A DNA stretch of 64,000 bases from Burkholderiaceae bacterium (GTDB taxonomy: Bacteria; Pseudomonadota; Gammaproteobacteria; Burkholderiales; Burkholderiaceae_C), in assembly GCA_017992055.1 (NCBI GenBank), contig JAGOPK010000022.1, forward strand, positions 1 to 64,000, given 5' to 3'. Positions 35,681 through 46,598 of the stretch are shown one piece after another. Each line of letters opens with the position of its first letter. The stretch's first letter is position 1. The translations under genes were made by a program, and so were the position numbers. The notes below the pieces were generated by a model. That model was given only the letters and a program-made list of their open reading frames with translations. It was not told the origin of the DNA and ran no database searches.

Positions 35681-36700
35681 TCAGGCGGCGCTGCGGCGCC
35701 GCACCCAGGCACCCAGGCCCAGCAGGCCGCCGCACATCAGGGCCAGGCTGGCCGGCTCGGGCACCGGCGCCAGGGCCGCCACCGCGGCCACGCCCAGGTC
35801 GGGGTTGTTGGTGAAGATGCCGTCGACGCCGTAGCCGAGGATGGTGTCGTAGCTGCGCGGCGCCATCAGCGCATCGGTGGTCAGGGTGTAGGCATGCACC
35901 TTCAGGCCGGCGGCCTTCAGCGTGCCCACGCAGGCCGCGTCCATGCTGGCGATGCTGGTGCCCACGCCATCGGCGATGCCGGCGATGGTGGCGGCATTGG
36001 CGGCAGCGGTCTGGCAGTTGGTGACCAGATAGGCCACCGGCAGATTGAAGGGGTTGTTCGCGGCCAGCGACAGATGGCGCACCACGGTCTCGCTGAACGA
36101 CTGCAGGATCACATTGCCGTGCTGGCCGTTGAAGAAGCCGTTGTACTTGGCATCGCCCAGCGCGCCGATCAGCGCATCGGCAATGGCCAGGTTGTAGGCA
36201 TCGTTGCCGTTGACGATCTTCACCTCGGGGTAGATGCCGACGATGCTGCCGTCGGCCTGGTACAGGCCGTAGACGTAGTCCAGCACCTGGCTGAACGACG
36301 GCACCTGGAAGCTGTCGGCCGCCGTGTAGTAGCCATTGCCGGCCTTGGCATAACCCGCGGTGCCGACGTTGTCGCCGCGCGAGCGTGCCTGCAGCGCCTG
36401 CAGCTGGGCGAACGTCAGGCTGTCGACATTGACCGCGCCGCCATTGGTGGTGGCATTCAGGTTGCGGTCGTGGCGCGCCACCAGCACGCCGTCGGCGGTG
36501 AGAAACAGGTCGGGCTCGATGAAGTCGGCGCCCATCTGCACCGCCAGCTGGTAGCCGGCCAGCGTGTGCTCGGGCAGGTAGGCGCTGGCGCCGCGGTGGG
36601 CGATGACGATGGGCAAATCGGCGGCCTGGGCGGCCTGGGCGGTGGTCGACAGGCCGGCCAGGGCCAGGGCCAAGGCAGCGCTCAAACGGCGGATCTTCAT
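35681..36700 (-). CDS. Exported glycerophosphodiester phosphodiesterase with PEP-CTERM anchor
   Basis: 339 residues. Signal peptide about 1-27 (LALALAGLSTTAQAAQA). The GDPD TIM barrel begins PIVIAHRGASAYLPEHTLAGY with catalytic His and Glu, then FIEPDLFLTADGVLVARHD with metal ligands; it ends GVDGIFTNNPDLG. It hydrolyses deacylated phospholipids to glycerol-3-phosphate and an alcohol. The C-terminus VPEPASLALMCGGLLGLGAW plus RRRSAA is a PEP-CTERM sorting tag: motif, hydrophobic helix, basic tail. It implies exosortase-dependent export elsewhere in the genome. The start at 36700 has GAGGAG six bases upstream. A PHO-box-like element precedes it. Confidence 0.92.
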   Translation of the reverse strand: MKIRRLSAALALALAGLSTTAQAAQAADLPIVIAHRGASAYLPEHTLAGYQLAVQMGADFIEPDLFLTADGVLVARHDRNLNATTNGGAVNVDSLTFAQLQALQARSRGDNVGTAGYAKAGNGYYTAADSFQVPSFSQVLDYVYGLYQADGSIVGIYPEVKIVNGNDAYNLAIADALIGALGDAKYNGFFNGQHGNVILQSFSETVVRHLSLAANNPFNLPVAYLVTNCQTAAANAATIAGIADGVGTSIASMDAACVGTLKAAGLKVHAYTLTTDALMAPRSYDTILGYGVDGIFTNNPDLGVAAVAALAPVPEPASLALMCGGLLGLGAWVRRRSAA

Positions 36701-36748
36701 CAACATCTCCTCGGGGTTTGGGTTTGGCCCTGATTGGCGCACGGGCCG

Positions 36749-36766
36749 GTGAAACCGCGGTGACAG
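36749..36766 (-). promoter_or_regulatory. Candidate PHO box upstream of the glycerophosphodiesterase
   Basis: On the minus strand CTGTCAC-CGCG-GTTTCAC: two 7-bp repeats separated by 4 bases, the PhoB geometry, matching consensus CTGTCAT-N4-CTGTCAT well in the first repeat and at about four positions in the second. It lies about 50 bases before the start codon. Function agrees with phosphate scavenging from phospholipid debris. Confidence 0.5.
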
Positions 36767-36824
36767 GCCTGCCGATGGCCCTGCTGACAGAGGCCTGGCA
36801 GCAGGCGCCAGGGATACTGCCGCC

Positions 36825-37985
36825 ATGGCCGAACCGTTCAAGAACTTCATCGATGCCGGCGTGGTGCGCAGCATCGCCGAGCAGCTGCGCCGCGCCGCAC
36901 CGGCGGTGGATGCGCAGGGCTTCGAAGCCCGGGCCCTGGCCGGCCTGGATGGGCTGGAACTGAAGGCCCGCGTGCTGCAGCTGGCCGAGGCCCTGGTGGC
37001 GGCGATCCAGGCCACGGGCGCCGATGCACACACCGCCTGCACCTGGCTGGAGGCCATGCTGGGCCCGCCGGGCCGCGAAGACAGCGACGGCGACGACCTG
37101 GGCAGCCTGCGCCCCAGCGAGGCCGGCCTTGCCGGCTGGCCGGTGTGGCCGCTGACCGAGGCCGTGGCCCGCCTGGCCCTGCCCGGGCATGCCGAGCGCG
37201 GCCTGGCCGCGCTGCAGGCCATGACCCAGCGCTTCTCGGCCGAGTTTGCGATCCGCCACTTCATCGTCGCCCAGCCCGGGCTGGCGCTGGCCACGCTGGC
37301 GCGCTGGACCACCCACCCCAGCGCCCATGTGCGCCGCCTGGTCAGCGAAGGCAGCCGTCCGCGCCTGCCCTGGGGCCTGCGCCTGCAGGCCCTGGTGGCC
37401 GACCCGTCGCCCACGCTGCCGCTGCTGCGTGCGCTGCAGGACGATGCCAGCGCCTATGTGCGGCGCAGCGTGGCCAACCACCTCAACGACATCGCCAAGG
37501 ACCATCCGGCGCTGGTGGCCGCCTGGCTGGCCGAGCACCTGCCCGAGGCCAGCGAGAACCGCCGCGCCCTGCTCAAGCATGCCAGCCGCAGCCTGATCAA
37601 GGCCGGCGATGCGGCGGTGCTGGCGGCCTGGGGCCAGGGCGCGGCCTTCAAGGGCACGGCACGGCTGGTGCTGTCGGCGCCGGTGGTGATGGTGGGCGAA
37701 TCCCTGGGCCTGGAGGTGACGCTGGCCAACCCGTCGCGCCAACGCCAGCCGCTGGTGATCGACTATGCGGTGCACCATGCCAAGGCCGCCGGCCACACCA
37801 CGGCCAAGGTGTTCAAGGGCTGGGTGCTGGATCTGGCGCCGGGCGAAACGCGCACGCTGAGCAAGCGCCACAGCTTCCGCCCGGTGACGGTGCGCCGCTA
37901 CCATGCCGGCGCCCACGGGCTGGACCTGCGCATCAACGGCCGCGTGGTGGCCGAGGCCGGCTTCGAGCTGCGGCTGCCGGACTGA
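36825..37985 (+). CDS. alkC: DNA alkylation repair protein, AlkC family
   Basis: 386 residues. AlkC glycosylases remove 3-methyl-adenine/cytosine from alkylated DNA using HEAT-like repeats. Seen here: MAEPFKNFIDAGVVRSIAEQL at the N-terminus, RFSAEFAIRHFIVAQPGLAL, then stacked helical repeats (TTHPSAHVRRLVSEGSRPRLPWG, DDASAYVRRSVANHLNDIAKDHP). The C-terminal 110 residues (about 275-386) are beta-rich (LVLSAPVVMVGESLGLEVTL...LDLRINGRVVAEAGFELRL), the Ig-like domain seen in part of the family. Divergent from the glycerophosphodiesterase. No ada or alkB adjacent. Confidence 0.88.
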   Translation: MAEPFKNFIDAGVVRSIAEQLRRAAPAVDAQGFEARALAGLDGLELKARVLQLAEALVAAIQATGADAHTACTWLEAMLGPPGREDSDGDDLGSLRPSEAGLAGWPVWPLTEAVARLALPGHAERGLAALQAMTQRFSAEFAIRHFIVAQPGLALATLARWTTHPSAHVRRLVSEGSRPRLPWGLRLQALVADPSPTLPLLRALQDDASAYVRRSVANHLNDIAKDHPALVAAWLAEHLPEASENRRALLKHASRSLIKAGDAAVLAAWGQGAAFKGTARLVLSAPVVMVGESLGLEVTLANPSRQRQPLVIDYAVHHAKAAGHTTAKVFKGWVLDLAPGETRTLSKRHSFRPVTVRRYHAGAHGLDLRINGRVVAEAGFELRLPD

Positions 37986-37986
37986 A

Positions 37987-39465
37987 TCAGTCCAGGCCGG
38001 GCGGCGGCTGGAAGCCGCGGAAACCCTGCTCCAGCCATTCGGCAAAGCGCAGCGCCAGCGGATCGGCAAACCAGGGCGCAATGACCTGGGCGCCGACCGG
38101 CAAGCCCTCGGGGGACAGGCCCAGCGGCACGGCCGTGGCCGGCACGCCGACGATGCCCGGATAACCGGCCCAGAACAGCGCATCGGTGCTGGGCTGGGTG
38201 TGGTCATTGACGGGGATCATGCGCTCCCAGCGCTCACCACTCTGCATGTGCGCAAAGGCCGGCGTGGTGGCCACCGGGCAGATCAGCAGGTCCACCCGCT
38301 CGAAATAGTCGGCCCATTGCTGGCGCAGGCGCTGGCGGCGCTGGTCCATCGCGCACCAGTCGCGGTGGCTGTAGGTGTTGCCGCGGTAATGGCGGGCGCG
38401 GTAGCTCTGGTCACCTGGCTGCAGCGTGCGCGCCACCGCCTGGGCCTGGGCATAGCCGGCATCGTCGTAGTGGCTGCCGGTGGCTGCGCGCAGCAGATGG
38501 GTGTAGACCTCGTTGGCCTCGGCCGAGTCCACCGGCCGCACGTCGTCCAGCACCGTCACGCCCTGGTCGCGCAGCCAGTCGGCCAGGCGGCGGAGGGCGG
38601 CCTGCACGCTGGCATCGACCTCGGCCTGGGCGTCGTCGCAGACGATGGCCACGCGCAGATGGCGCAACGAGCGCCCGGCATCGCGCCAGGCCACCGGCAC
38701 CCGGCCCTGCGGCGTCCACAGCGAGGGCTGAGGGCCAGCCAGCAGGTCGAGCGCCAGGCGCAGGTCGGCCGCGCTGCGCGCCAGCGGGCCGGCCACGGCG
38801 ATGTCGAAAGCCTCGGCCTCGATCTGCGGCGTCAGCTCGTGGCCGGCCAGCGGCACCACGCCCCAGGTCGGCTTGTGGCCCCAGACGCCGCAGTAGTGCG
38901 CCGGGTTGCGGATCGAGGCGCCGATGTCGCTGCCCAGCTCCAGCGGGCTGAAGCCCGCCGCCAACGCCGCCGCCGAGCCACCGGACGAGCCGCCCGGCGT
39001 GCGCCCGGTGTCCCAGGGATTGCCGGTCGTGCCATAGACCGGGTTGAAGCTCTGCCAGTCGGCCAGGCTGACCGGCACATTGGTCTTGCCGAAGACGATG
39101 GCACCGGCGCTTTTTAGCCGCTGCACCGTCAGTGCATCGGCCTGGGCGATGTTGTCGGCAAAGGCGGTGAAGCCATAAGTCGTGGGCAGGCCGGCGACGT
39201 TGAAGCTCTCCTTCACCGTCATCGGCAGGCCGTGCAGCGGCCCCAGCCACTGGCCGCGGGCCAGCGCCGCATCGGCCTCGCGGGCGCTGGCCATGGCGCG
39301 CTCGAAGTCGCGCACGACCACGGCATTGATGTCGCCATCCAGGCGCTCGATGCGCTCGATCTGGTGGCGCAGCAGGGCCTGGGCGCTGATCTCGCGCCGG
39401 CGCAGCCGGCGTGTCAGCTCGGTGGCGCTCAGGTGGTGGAGTTCATCGCTGATCGCATCGCTCAT
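37987..39465 (-). CDS. Amidase (amidase-signature family)
   Basis: 492 residues, cytoplasmic. The Ser-cisSer-Lys triad is in place: Lys85 (PMTVKESFN), Ser160 (TPGGSSGGSAAALAAG) and nucleophile Ser184 (GSDIGASIRNPA), with the 75- and 24-residue spacings of the family. It hydrolyses a carboxamide to acid and ammonia; the substrate is not deducible. It ends 1 base after the convergent alkC stop. Divergent from the M81 operon at 39624 across a 158-base region containing a weak sigma-54-like element, so a common nitrogen-related role is plausible. Confidence 0.92.
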   Translation of the reverse strand: MSDAISDELHHLSATELTRRLRRREISAQALLRHQIERIERLDGDINAVVVRDFERAMASAREADAALARGQWLGPLHGLPMTVKESFNVAGLPTTYGFTAFADNIAQADALTVQRLKSAGAIVFGKTNVPVSLADWQSFNPVYGTTGNPWDTGRTPGGSSGGSAAALAAGFSPLELGSDIGASIRNPAHYCGVWGHKPTWGVVPLAGHELTPQIEAEAFDIAVAGPLARSAADLRLALDLLAGPQPSLWTPQGRVPVAWRDAGRSLRHLRVAIVCDDAQAEVDASVQAALRRLADWLRDQGVTVLDDVRPVDSAEANEVYTHLLRAATGSHYDDAGYAQAQAVARTLQPGDQSYRARHYRGNTYSHRDWCAMDQRRQRLRQQWADYFERVDLLICPVATTPAFAHMQSGERWERMIPVNDHTQPSTDALFWAGYPGIVGVPATAVPLGLSPEGLPVGAQVIAPWFADPLALRFAEWLEQGFRGFQPPPGLD

Positions 39466-39513
39466 CGCATCGGTCCTCGTCGCGGCGGAGTTGTGCAGTC
39501 TCGCAGAGGTCGG

Positions 39514-39529
39514 CGGCGCGGCGCTTGCA
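39514..39529 (+). promoter_or_regulatory. Weak candidate sigma-54 promoter before the first M81 operon
   Basis: CGGCGCGGCGCTTGCA keeps GG-N10-GC and TTGCA and matches ten of twelve consensus positions, but lies in very GC-rich DNA where chance matches are more likely. It overlaps the inverted repeat CTTGCA-N9-TGCAAG (39524-39544). Predicted leader about 85 bases. Confidence 0.35.
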
Positions 39530-39623
39530 TGTCCTCCCTGCAAGCCCGCACAGCGCCGCCACCCCGTCTGGGATACCCTGGCCGCTGCGCCCCCAAGCCA
39601 TCCACCCCCAGGAGAGCCGTTCC

Positions 39624-41114
39624 ATGAAGCTGGTCATCGCCCAGATGAAGCACGAGACCAATACCTTCTCGCCGGTGCCCACGCCGCTGGCGCGTTTTGC
39701 CGTCGAGGGCGGGGTGCCGCCCAGCGGCGAGGCGGCGATTGCCGCCTACCGCGGCACCGGCTCGGCGATTGCCGCCTTCATCGAGCTGGCCGAAGAAGCC
39801 GGCGCGCAGATGGTGGTGCCGGTGGCCGCCGCGGCCTGGCCCAGCGGCCCGGTGCACGACGCGGCCTTCGAATACATCGCCGGCCGCATCTGCGAGGCCG
39901 TGGCCGCCGGCTGCGACGGCGTGATGCTGGACCTGCACGGCGCCATGGTCACGCAGAGCTTCGAGGATGGCGAGGGCGAGCTGCTGCGCCGCATCCGCGC
40001 CATCGCGCCCACGGTGCCCATCGCCGTGGCGCTGGACATGCACACCAATCTGTATGACGCCATGGGCGAGCACAGCACGGTGATCGCCGGCTACCAGACC
40101 TATCCGCACATCGACATGCACGGCACCGGCCTGCGCGCCGGCCGCGCCCTGCTGGCCCTGCTGGCCGGCCGCGCCAGGCCCAGCATGGCCTGGGGCCGCG
40201 CCGACATGCTGCCGCATGTGATGCGCCAGGGCAGCGACGACGAGCCCAACCGCAGCCTGCAGGCACGCTGCCGCGAGATGGAGGCCCAGGGCGCGCTGTC
40301 GGCCAGCGTGTTTGTCGGCTTTCCCAATGCCGACATCCGCGATGCCGGCCTGTCGGCGGTGGTCGTCACCGACAACGACCCGGCGCTGGCGCGGCGCTGG
40401 ACCGACGAGCTGCTGGCCCTGGCCTGGGAGCGGCGCGCCGAATTCGTCTACCGCATCGAGCCGCTGGCCGAATCCATGGCCCGGGCCCAGGCCCTGGCCG
40501 CGGCCAAGCCGCCCGGCAGCGGCCCGGTGGTGCTTCTGGACCACAGCGACAACTGCGCCTCGGGCGGCACCATGGACACCATGACGGTGATCGGCGCCAT
40601 GCTCGACGCCGGCCTCAGCGATGCCGCGGCCTTTGCGGTGTATGACCCGGCGGCCGTGCAGCAGATGATGGCCGCCGGCATCGGCGCCACGATCACGCTG
40701 GAGCTGGGCGGCAAGCTGCCCATGCCGTCCATCGGCCTGCAGGGCCAGCCGCGCACCGTCACCGGCCGGGTGCGGCGCCTGTCCGATGGCCTGTACCGCA
40801 ACCGCGGGCCGATGAGCGCCGGCGAGCTGGTCAGCATGGACGCCTGCGGCGTGCTGGAGGTGGCCGGCATCGAGATCGTGGTCATCAGCAACCACGTGGA
40901 GCCGCACGATCTGGCGGCCTTCACCGCGGTGGGCATCGCCCCCGACCGGTTGCGCTTTCTGATGCTGAAGAGCCGCGTGCACTGGCGTGCCGGCCTGCGC
41001 TCGCTGGCCCATGCGGTGGTGGAATGCGCCGGCACCGGCGTCTGCACCTCCGACTACCAGCTGCTGAACTTCCAGCACGTGCGCCGGCCGATTTATCCGC
41101 TGGACGCGCTGTGA
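39624..41114 (+). CDS. M81-family metallopeptidase (MlrC/microcystinase C-like)
   Basis: 496 residues. M81 enzymes are zinc hydrolases; MlrC degrades linear microcystin products, but most members have unknown peptide or amide substrates. Landmarks: IAQMKHETNTFSPVPTPL at the N-terminus, metal ligands in LDLHGAMV, ALDMHTNLY and YQTYPHIDMHGTG, and DHSDNCASGGTMDTM in the C-terminal domain. CAGGAGAG precedes the start. No signal peptide. Its TGA overlaps the GTG of the amidohydrolase gene, so the two are coupled. A paralogue (about the same length, clearly divergent) lies at 50.5-52.0 kb. Confidence 0.9.
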   Translation: MKLVIAQMKHETNTFSPVPTPLARFAVEGGVPPSGEAAIAAYRGTGSAIAAFIELAEEAGAQMVVPVAAAAWPSGPVHDAAFEYIAGRICEAVAAGCDGVMLDLHGAMVTQSFEDGEGELLRRIRAIAPTVPIAVALDMHTNLYDAMGEHSTVIAGYQTYPHIDMHGTGLRAGRALLALLAGRARPSMAWGRADMLPHVMRQGSDDEPNRSLQARCREMEAQGALSASVFVGFPNADIRDAGLSAVVVTDNDPALARRWTDELLALAWERRAEFVYRIEPLAESMARAQALAAAKPPGSGPVVLLDHSDNCASGGTMDTMTVIGAMLDAGLSDAAAFAVYDPAAVQQMMAAGIGATITLELGGKLPMPSIGLQGQPRTVTGRVRRLSDGLYRNRGPMSAGELVSMDACGVLEVAGIEIVVISNHVEPHDLAAFTAVGIAPDRLRFLMLKSRVHWRAGLRSLAHAVVECAGTGVCTSDYQLLNFQHVRRPIYPLDAL

Positions 41115-42790
41115 GCAGCTCGCCGATCACGGTCTATGCCGCGCGCCGCATCGTCACGATGAATCCGGCGCAGCCCGCGGCCACCCATGTGGCCGTGCGC
41201 GACGGCCGCATCCTGGCGGCGGGCGATCTGGAACGCTGCCGCGCCTGGGGGCCGGTGGAGCTGGACGAGCGCTTTGCCGATCAGGTGCTGCTGCCCGGCT
41301 TTGTCGAAGGCCATTGCCACCTCAAGGAAGGCGGCATGTGGTCCTGGCCCTACCTGGGCTGGTTCGACCGCCGCGATCCGGCCGGCGAGCTGTGGGCCGG
41401 GCTGCGCAGCATGGACGCGGTGATCGAACGCCTGAATGCCGTCGATGCGCGCCTGCCGCCTGGCGAGCCGCTGGTGGCCTGGGGCTTTGACCCGATCTAT
41501 TTCGGCGGCGAGCGCATGACCACGCGGCATCTGGACCGGGTGGGCAACGGCCAGCGCTGCATCGTCATCGCCCATGCCAACGGCCATGTGATGAACGTCA
41601 ACGGCGCGATGCTGGCGCGCGCCGGCATCGATGCCGACTGCGAGGTCGAGGGTGTCGGCCGTTATGCGGGCGGGCCTGACGACGGTACGCCCAACGGCGA
41701 ACTGGCCGAGCCGGCGGCGATGTACCTGGTGCTGCGCCACATCGGCAATGCCGGCCTGATCGCCCCGATGGACGATGTGGGCATGCGCGGCTTTGCCGCC
41801 ATCGCCTGCCGCGAGGGCGTGACCACGGCCACCGACCTGGTCAACAAGCTGACCGAAACCGACGTGGCCCTGCTGCGCCGCCACACCGACGATCCCGGCT
41901 TCGGCGTGCGCCTGCTGCCGGCCTTCCAGGCCTTTCACGGCACGCATGGCGCGGCGGCCGGCGCCGAGCATGTGCGTGCGCTGGCCGCCAGCAACACCGA
42001 CAAGCTGCGCTTCGGCCTGGTGAAGATGATGCTGGACGGCTCGATCCAGGGCTTTTCGGGCCGGCTACGCTGGCCCGGCTATTTCCGCCATCCGCAGGGG
42101 CCGCAGGCCAATGGCATCTGGGTCACCGCGCCCGGCCAGTACGAGGCCGATGCCGAGGTCTACCACCGCGCCGGCCTCACGGTGCACACCCACACCAATG
42201 GCGACGAGGCCAGCGAGGTGGCGGTGGAGGCCTGGGGCCGCATCCTGGCGCGCGCGCCGCGCCCCGGCCACCGCCACACGCTGCAGCATGGCCAGATGAT
42301 CGACCGCGCGCTGTTCGGCCGCATGGCCGGGCTGGGCCTGGGCGCCAACCTGTTTGCCAACCATGTCTGGTACTGGGGCGACCAGCACCACGACATCACC
42401 ATGGGCCCGGACCGCGCGCACCGACTGGATGCCTGCCGCAGCGCGCTGGACAGCGGCGTGCCGCTGGCCATCCACAGCGATGCGCCGGTGACGCCGCTGG
42501 CGCCGCTGTTCACCGCCTGGTGCGCGGTGAACCGGCTCACGCCCTCGGGCCGCGTGCTGGGGCCCGACGAGCGCATCACGGTGGCCCAGGCCCTGCACGC
42601 CATCACGCTGGGCGCGGCCTGGACCCTGGGCCTGGAGCATGAGATCGGCAGCATCGAGGTCGGCAAGCGCGCCGACTTTGCGGTGCTGCACGACGATCCG
42701 CTGGCCGTGGACCCGCTGGCGCTGAAGGCCGTGCGCGTGGCCGGCACCGTGCTCGGCGGGCGGGTGTTCCGCCCGGGCCAGCCGGCATAA
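41111..42790 (+). CDS. Amidohydrolase (YtcJ-like)
   Basis: 559 residues. Starts with GTG overlapping the M81 stop (GTGA). Amidohydrolase-3 family: a small beta-sandwich made of both ends (ITVYAARRIVTMNPAQPAATHVAVRDGRILAAGD; IEVGKRADFAVLHDDPLAVDP) and a TIM barrel. Metal ligands: GFVEGHCHLKEGG (HxH, about 67-69), TVHTHTNGDEAS and the Asp in AIHSDAPVTPL. It hydrolyses a C-N bond in an unknown substrate, plausibly a product of, or alternative to, the M81 reaction. 2 bases before the CobW-type gene. Confidence 0.9.
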   Translation: MSSSPITVYAARRIVTMNPAQPAATHVAVRDGRILAAGDLERCRAWGPVELDERFADQVLLPGFVEGHCHLKEGGMWSWPYLGWFDRRDPAGELWAGLRSMDAVIERLNAVDARLPPGEPLVAWGFDPIYFGGERMTTRHLDRVGNGQRCIVIAHANGHVMNVNGAMLARAGIDADCEVEGVGRYAGGPDDGTPNGELAEPAAMYLVLRHIGNAGLIAPMDDVGMRGFAAIACREGVTTATDLVNKLTETDVALLRRHTDDPGFGVRLLPAFQAFHGTHGAAAGAEHVRALAASNTDKLRFGLVKMMLDGSIQGFSGRLRWPGYFRHPQGPQANGIWVTAPGQYEADAEVYHRAGLTVHTHTNGDEASEVAVEAWGRILARAPRPGHRHTLQHGQMIDRALFGRMAGLGLGANLFANHVWYWGDQHHDITMGPDRAHRLDACRSALDSGVPLAIHSDAPVTPLAPLFTAWCAVNRLTPSGRVLGPDERITVAQALHAITLGAAWTLGLEHEIGSIEVGKRADFAVLHDDPLAVDPLALKAVRVAGTVLGGRVFRPGQPA

Positions 42791-42792
42791 CC

Positions 42793-43854
42793 TTGGATCG
42801 CCGCATCCCGCTGCTGGTCATCGGCGGCTTCCTGGGCGCCGGCAAGACCACGCTGCTCAACCGCTGGCTGGACGATCCCGGGCCGTCGCCGCACGAGGCC
42901 GGCCGGCCGCGCCGGCTGGCGGTGCTGGTCAACGACTTCGGCGCCATCAACCTCGATGCCGCCCTGGTGGCCACGCGCGACGCCGACACCGTGGCGCTGA
43001 GCAATGGCTGCGTCTGCTGCAGCCTGGGCGAGGATCTCGGCGCGGCGCTGGCCGGCGTGCTGGACCGCCGGCCGCCGCCCGAGGCCGTGGTGGTCGAGGC
43101 CAGCGGCGTCGGCGACCCCTGGCGCATCGCCCAGTTCGCCCTGGTCGAACCGCGGCTGCAACTGGCCGGCGTGCTGGTGCTGGTGGATGCCGCGGCCCTG
43201 CCCGATCTGGCCGCCGATGCACGCCTGGTCGACAGCCTGGCCACACCGCTGGCCCATGCCGATCTGGTGCTGCAAAACCATGCCGACCGCGCCACGCCGG
43301 ACCAGTTGCAGGCCAGCCGCGACTGGGTCGGGGCGCGGGCGCCGGGCGTGCCGCAACTGGCCACGGTGCAGGCCGGGCTGGACCTGGGCCCGCTGCTGGA
43401 CCTGCCCGAGGCCCAGGAGGCGCCGCATGCACCGCTGCACCGCGCCCGCGGCAGCGGCCATGCGCCCGGCCCGGGCTGGGCCGGCCAGCCTGCCCGGCAT
43501 GGCCAGCAGTTCGAGGCGCTGAGCCTGGACGGCGCCGCGCTGGCCCCGGCCTACCGCCGCGACCGCCTGCAGGCCTGGCTGCGCTCGCTGCCGCCGGCGG
43601 TGCTGCGCCTGAAGGCCTTGCTGCCGCTGGACGACGGCCGCCTGGCCCTGCTGCACTGGGCCGGCCGGCATGGCAGCCTGCGTGCGGCGCCGCCCGGCGC
43701 CGGCCAGGCGGCCCTGGTGGCCCGAGTGGCCCTGGTGGCCATCGCCCTGCGCGGCGAGCTGCCGGTGGCACGGCTGCAGCAAGGGCTGGCGGCCTGCCGC
43801 GCCGAGGATGGTCTCGACGGCCCTGGTCCGATCGGATCTATCGAAAACCCTTAG
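42793..43854 (+). CDS. CobW/COG0523-family GTPase (metallochaperone type)
   Basis: 353 residues from a TTG start 2 bases after the amidohydrolase stop. G3E GTPase: Walker A GGFLGAGKTTLLNRWLDD (about 9-26), LVNDFGAINLDAALV, the metal-binding CVCCSLGEDLGAAL (CxCC), VVVEASGVGDPWRIAQF. The C-terminal domain is CobW_C-like (YRRDRLQAWLRSLPPAVLRLKALLP). COG0523 proteins deliver Zn, Co or Fe to partner enzymes. Its place at the end of an operon of two metal-dependent hydrolases suggests it loads one of them. Confidence 0.88.
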   Translation: MDRRIPLLVIGGFLGAGKTTLLNRWLDDPGPSPHEAGRPRRLAVLVNDFGAINLDAALVATRDADTVALSNGCVCCSLGEDLGAALAGVLDRRPPPEAVVVEASGVGDPWRIAQFALVEPRLQLAGVLVLVDAAALPDLAADARLVDSLATPLAHADLVLQNHADRATPDQLQASRDWVGARAPGVPQLATVQAGLDLGPLLDLPEAQEAPHAPLHRARGSGHAPGPGWAGQPARHGQQFEALSLDGAALAPAYRRDRLQAWLRSLPPAVLRLKALLPLDDGRLALLHWAGRHGSLRAAPPGAGQAALVARVALVAIALRGELPVARLQQGLAACRAEDGLDGPGPIGSIENP

Positions 43855-43871
43855 CCAATCAAGCTTGGCTA
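43852..43871. promoter_or_regulatory. Inverted repeat upstream of katG
   Basis: TAGCCAA-TCAAGC-TTGGCTA, perfect 7-bp arms. LysR-type regulators bind such T-N11-A dyads, and ATAG/CTAT half-sites resemble OxyR sites; a further CTAT is at 43838. About 100 bases before katG. OxyR control is inferred from the gene's function. Confidence 0.45.
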
Positions 43872-43928
43872 TGCCTTCGTTATGCATTCCCAACTGGCCG
43901 CGGGCGGCGAGTTGCAGGACAGTCGTGA

Positions 43929-46172
<2,244 letters not shown>

Positions 46173-46174
46173 GC

Positions 46175-46576
46175 ATGGCCGCGCCGGCATCGGCCCAGGG
46201 CTTGTGGACCGAGGTGCTGGCCCGGCTGTCGCTGGCCGCCGTGGCCTGCGACGGGCCCGAGGCGCGGCGCCAGCTGCATGTGCTGGGCGTGCGCCGCACC
46301 GGCACCGCGGCCCTGCTGCTGGCCCGCGAGCTGGCGATGGCGCGGCGCATGGCCAGCGCCAGCGGCTGCCTGCCGCGGCCGCTGGACCTGCACCACCGTG
46401 TCGGCCAGCTGGCCCGGCCGGCCGATCTGGACTGGCATCTGCAGGGCCTGGCCGCGGCCTACCAGCAGCTGCTGCAGCACCAGGACACCTGGCCCCAGGG
46501 CCCGGTGTGCCGCTGGCTGGAGGCGCGCTGCCGCGTGCATGCGGCCCAGGCCGAATCGCTGGCGCCGCGGCACTGA
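46175..46576 (+). CDS. Hypothetical protein downstream of katG
   Basis: 133 residues, starting 2 bases after the katG stop, so probably co-transcribed. All-helical, Ala/Arg/Leu-rich (ARLSLAAVACDGPEARRQLHVLGVRRTG, LLARELAMARRMASASG, LDWHLQGLAAAYQQLLQHQDTWP). No signal peptide, membrane segment or recognised motif. Its short spacing and coherent composition favour a real gene; a chance GC-rich frame cannot be excluded. The stop codon sits in the loop of a strong hairpin. Confidence 0.55.
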   Translation: MAAPASAQGLWTEVLARLSLAAVACDGPEARRQLHVLGVRRTGTAALLLARELAMARRMASASGCLPRPLDLHHRVGQLARPADLDWHLQGLAAAYQQLLQHQDTWPQGPVCRWLEARCRVHAAQAESLAPRH

Positions 46577-46588
46577 AATGCCGCGGCG
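46563..46588. terminator. Hairpin between convergent genes after katG
   Basis: Perfect 10-bp stem CGCCGCGGCA/TGCCGCGGCG with loop CTGAAA, between two converging genes. No T-run, but its position and symmetry suit a two-way terminator. Confidence 0.5.
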
Positions 46589-46598
46589 GCGGCCGGCA

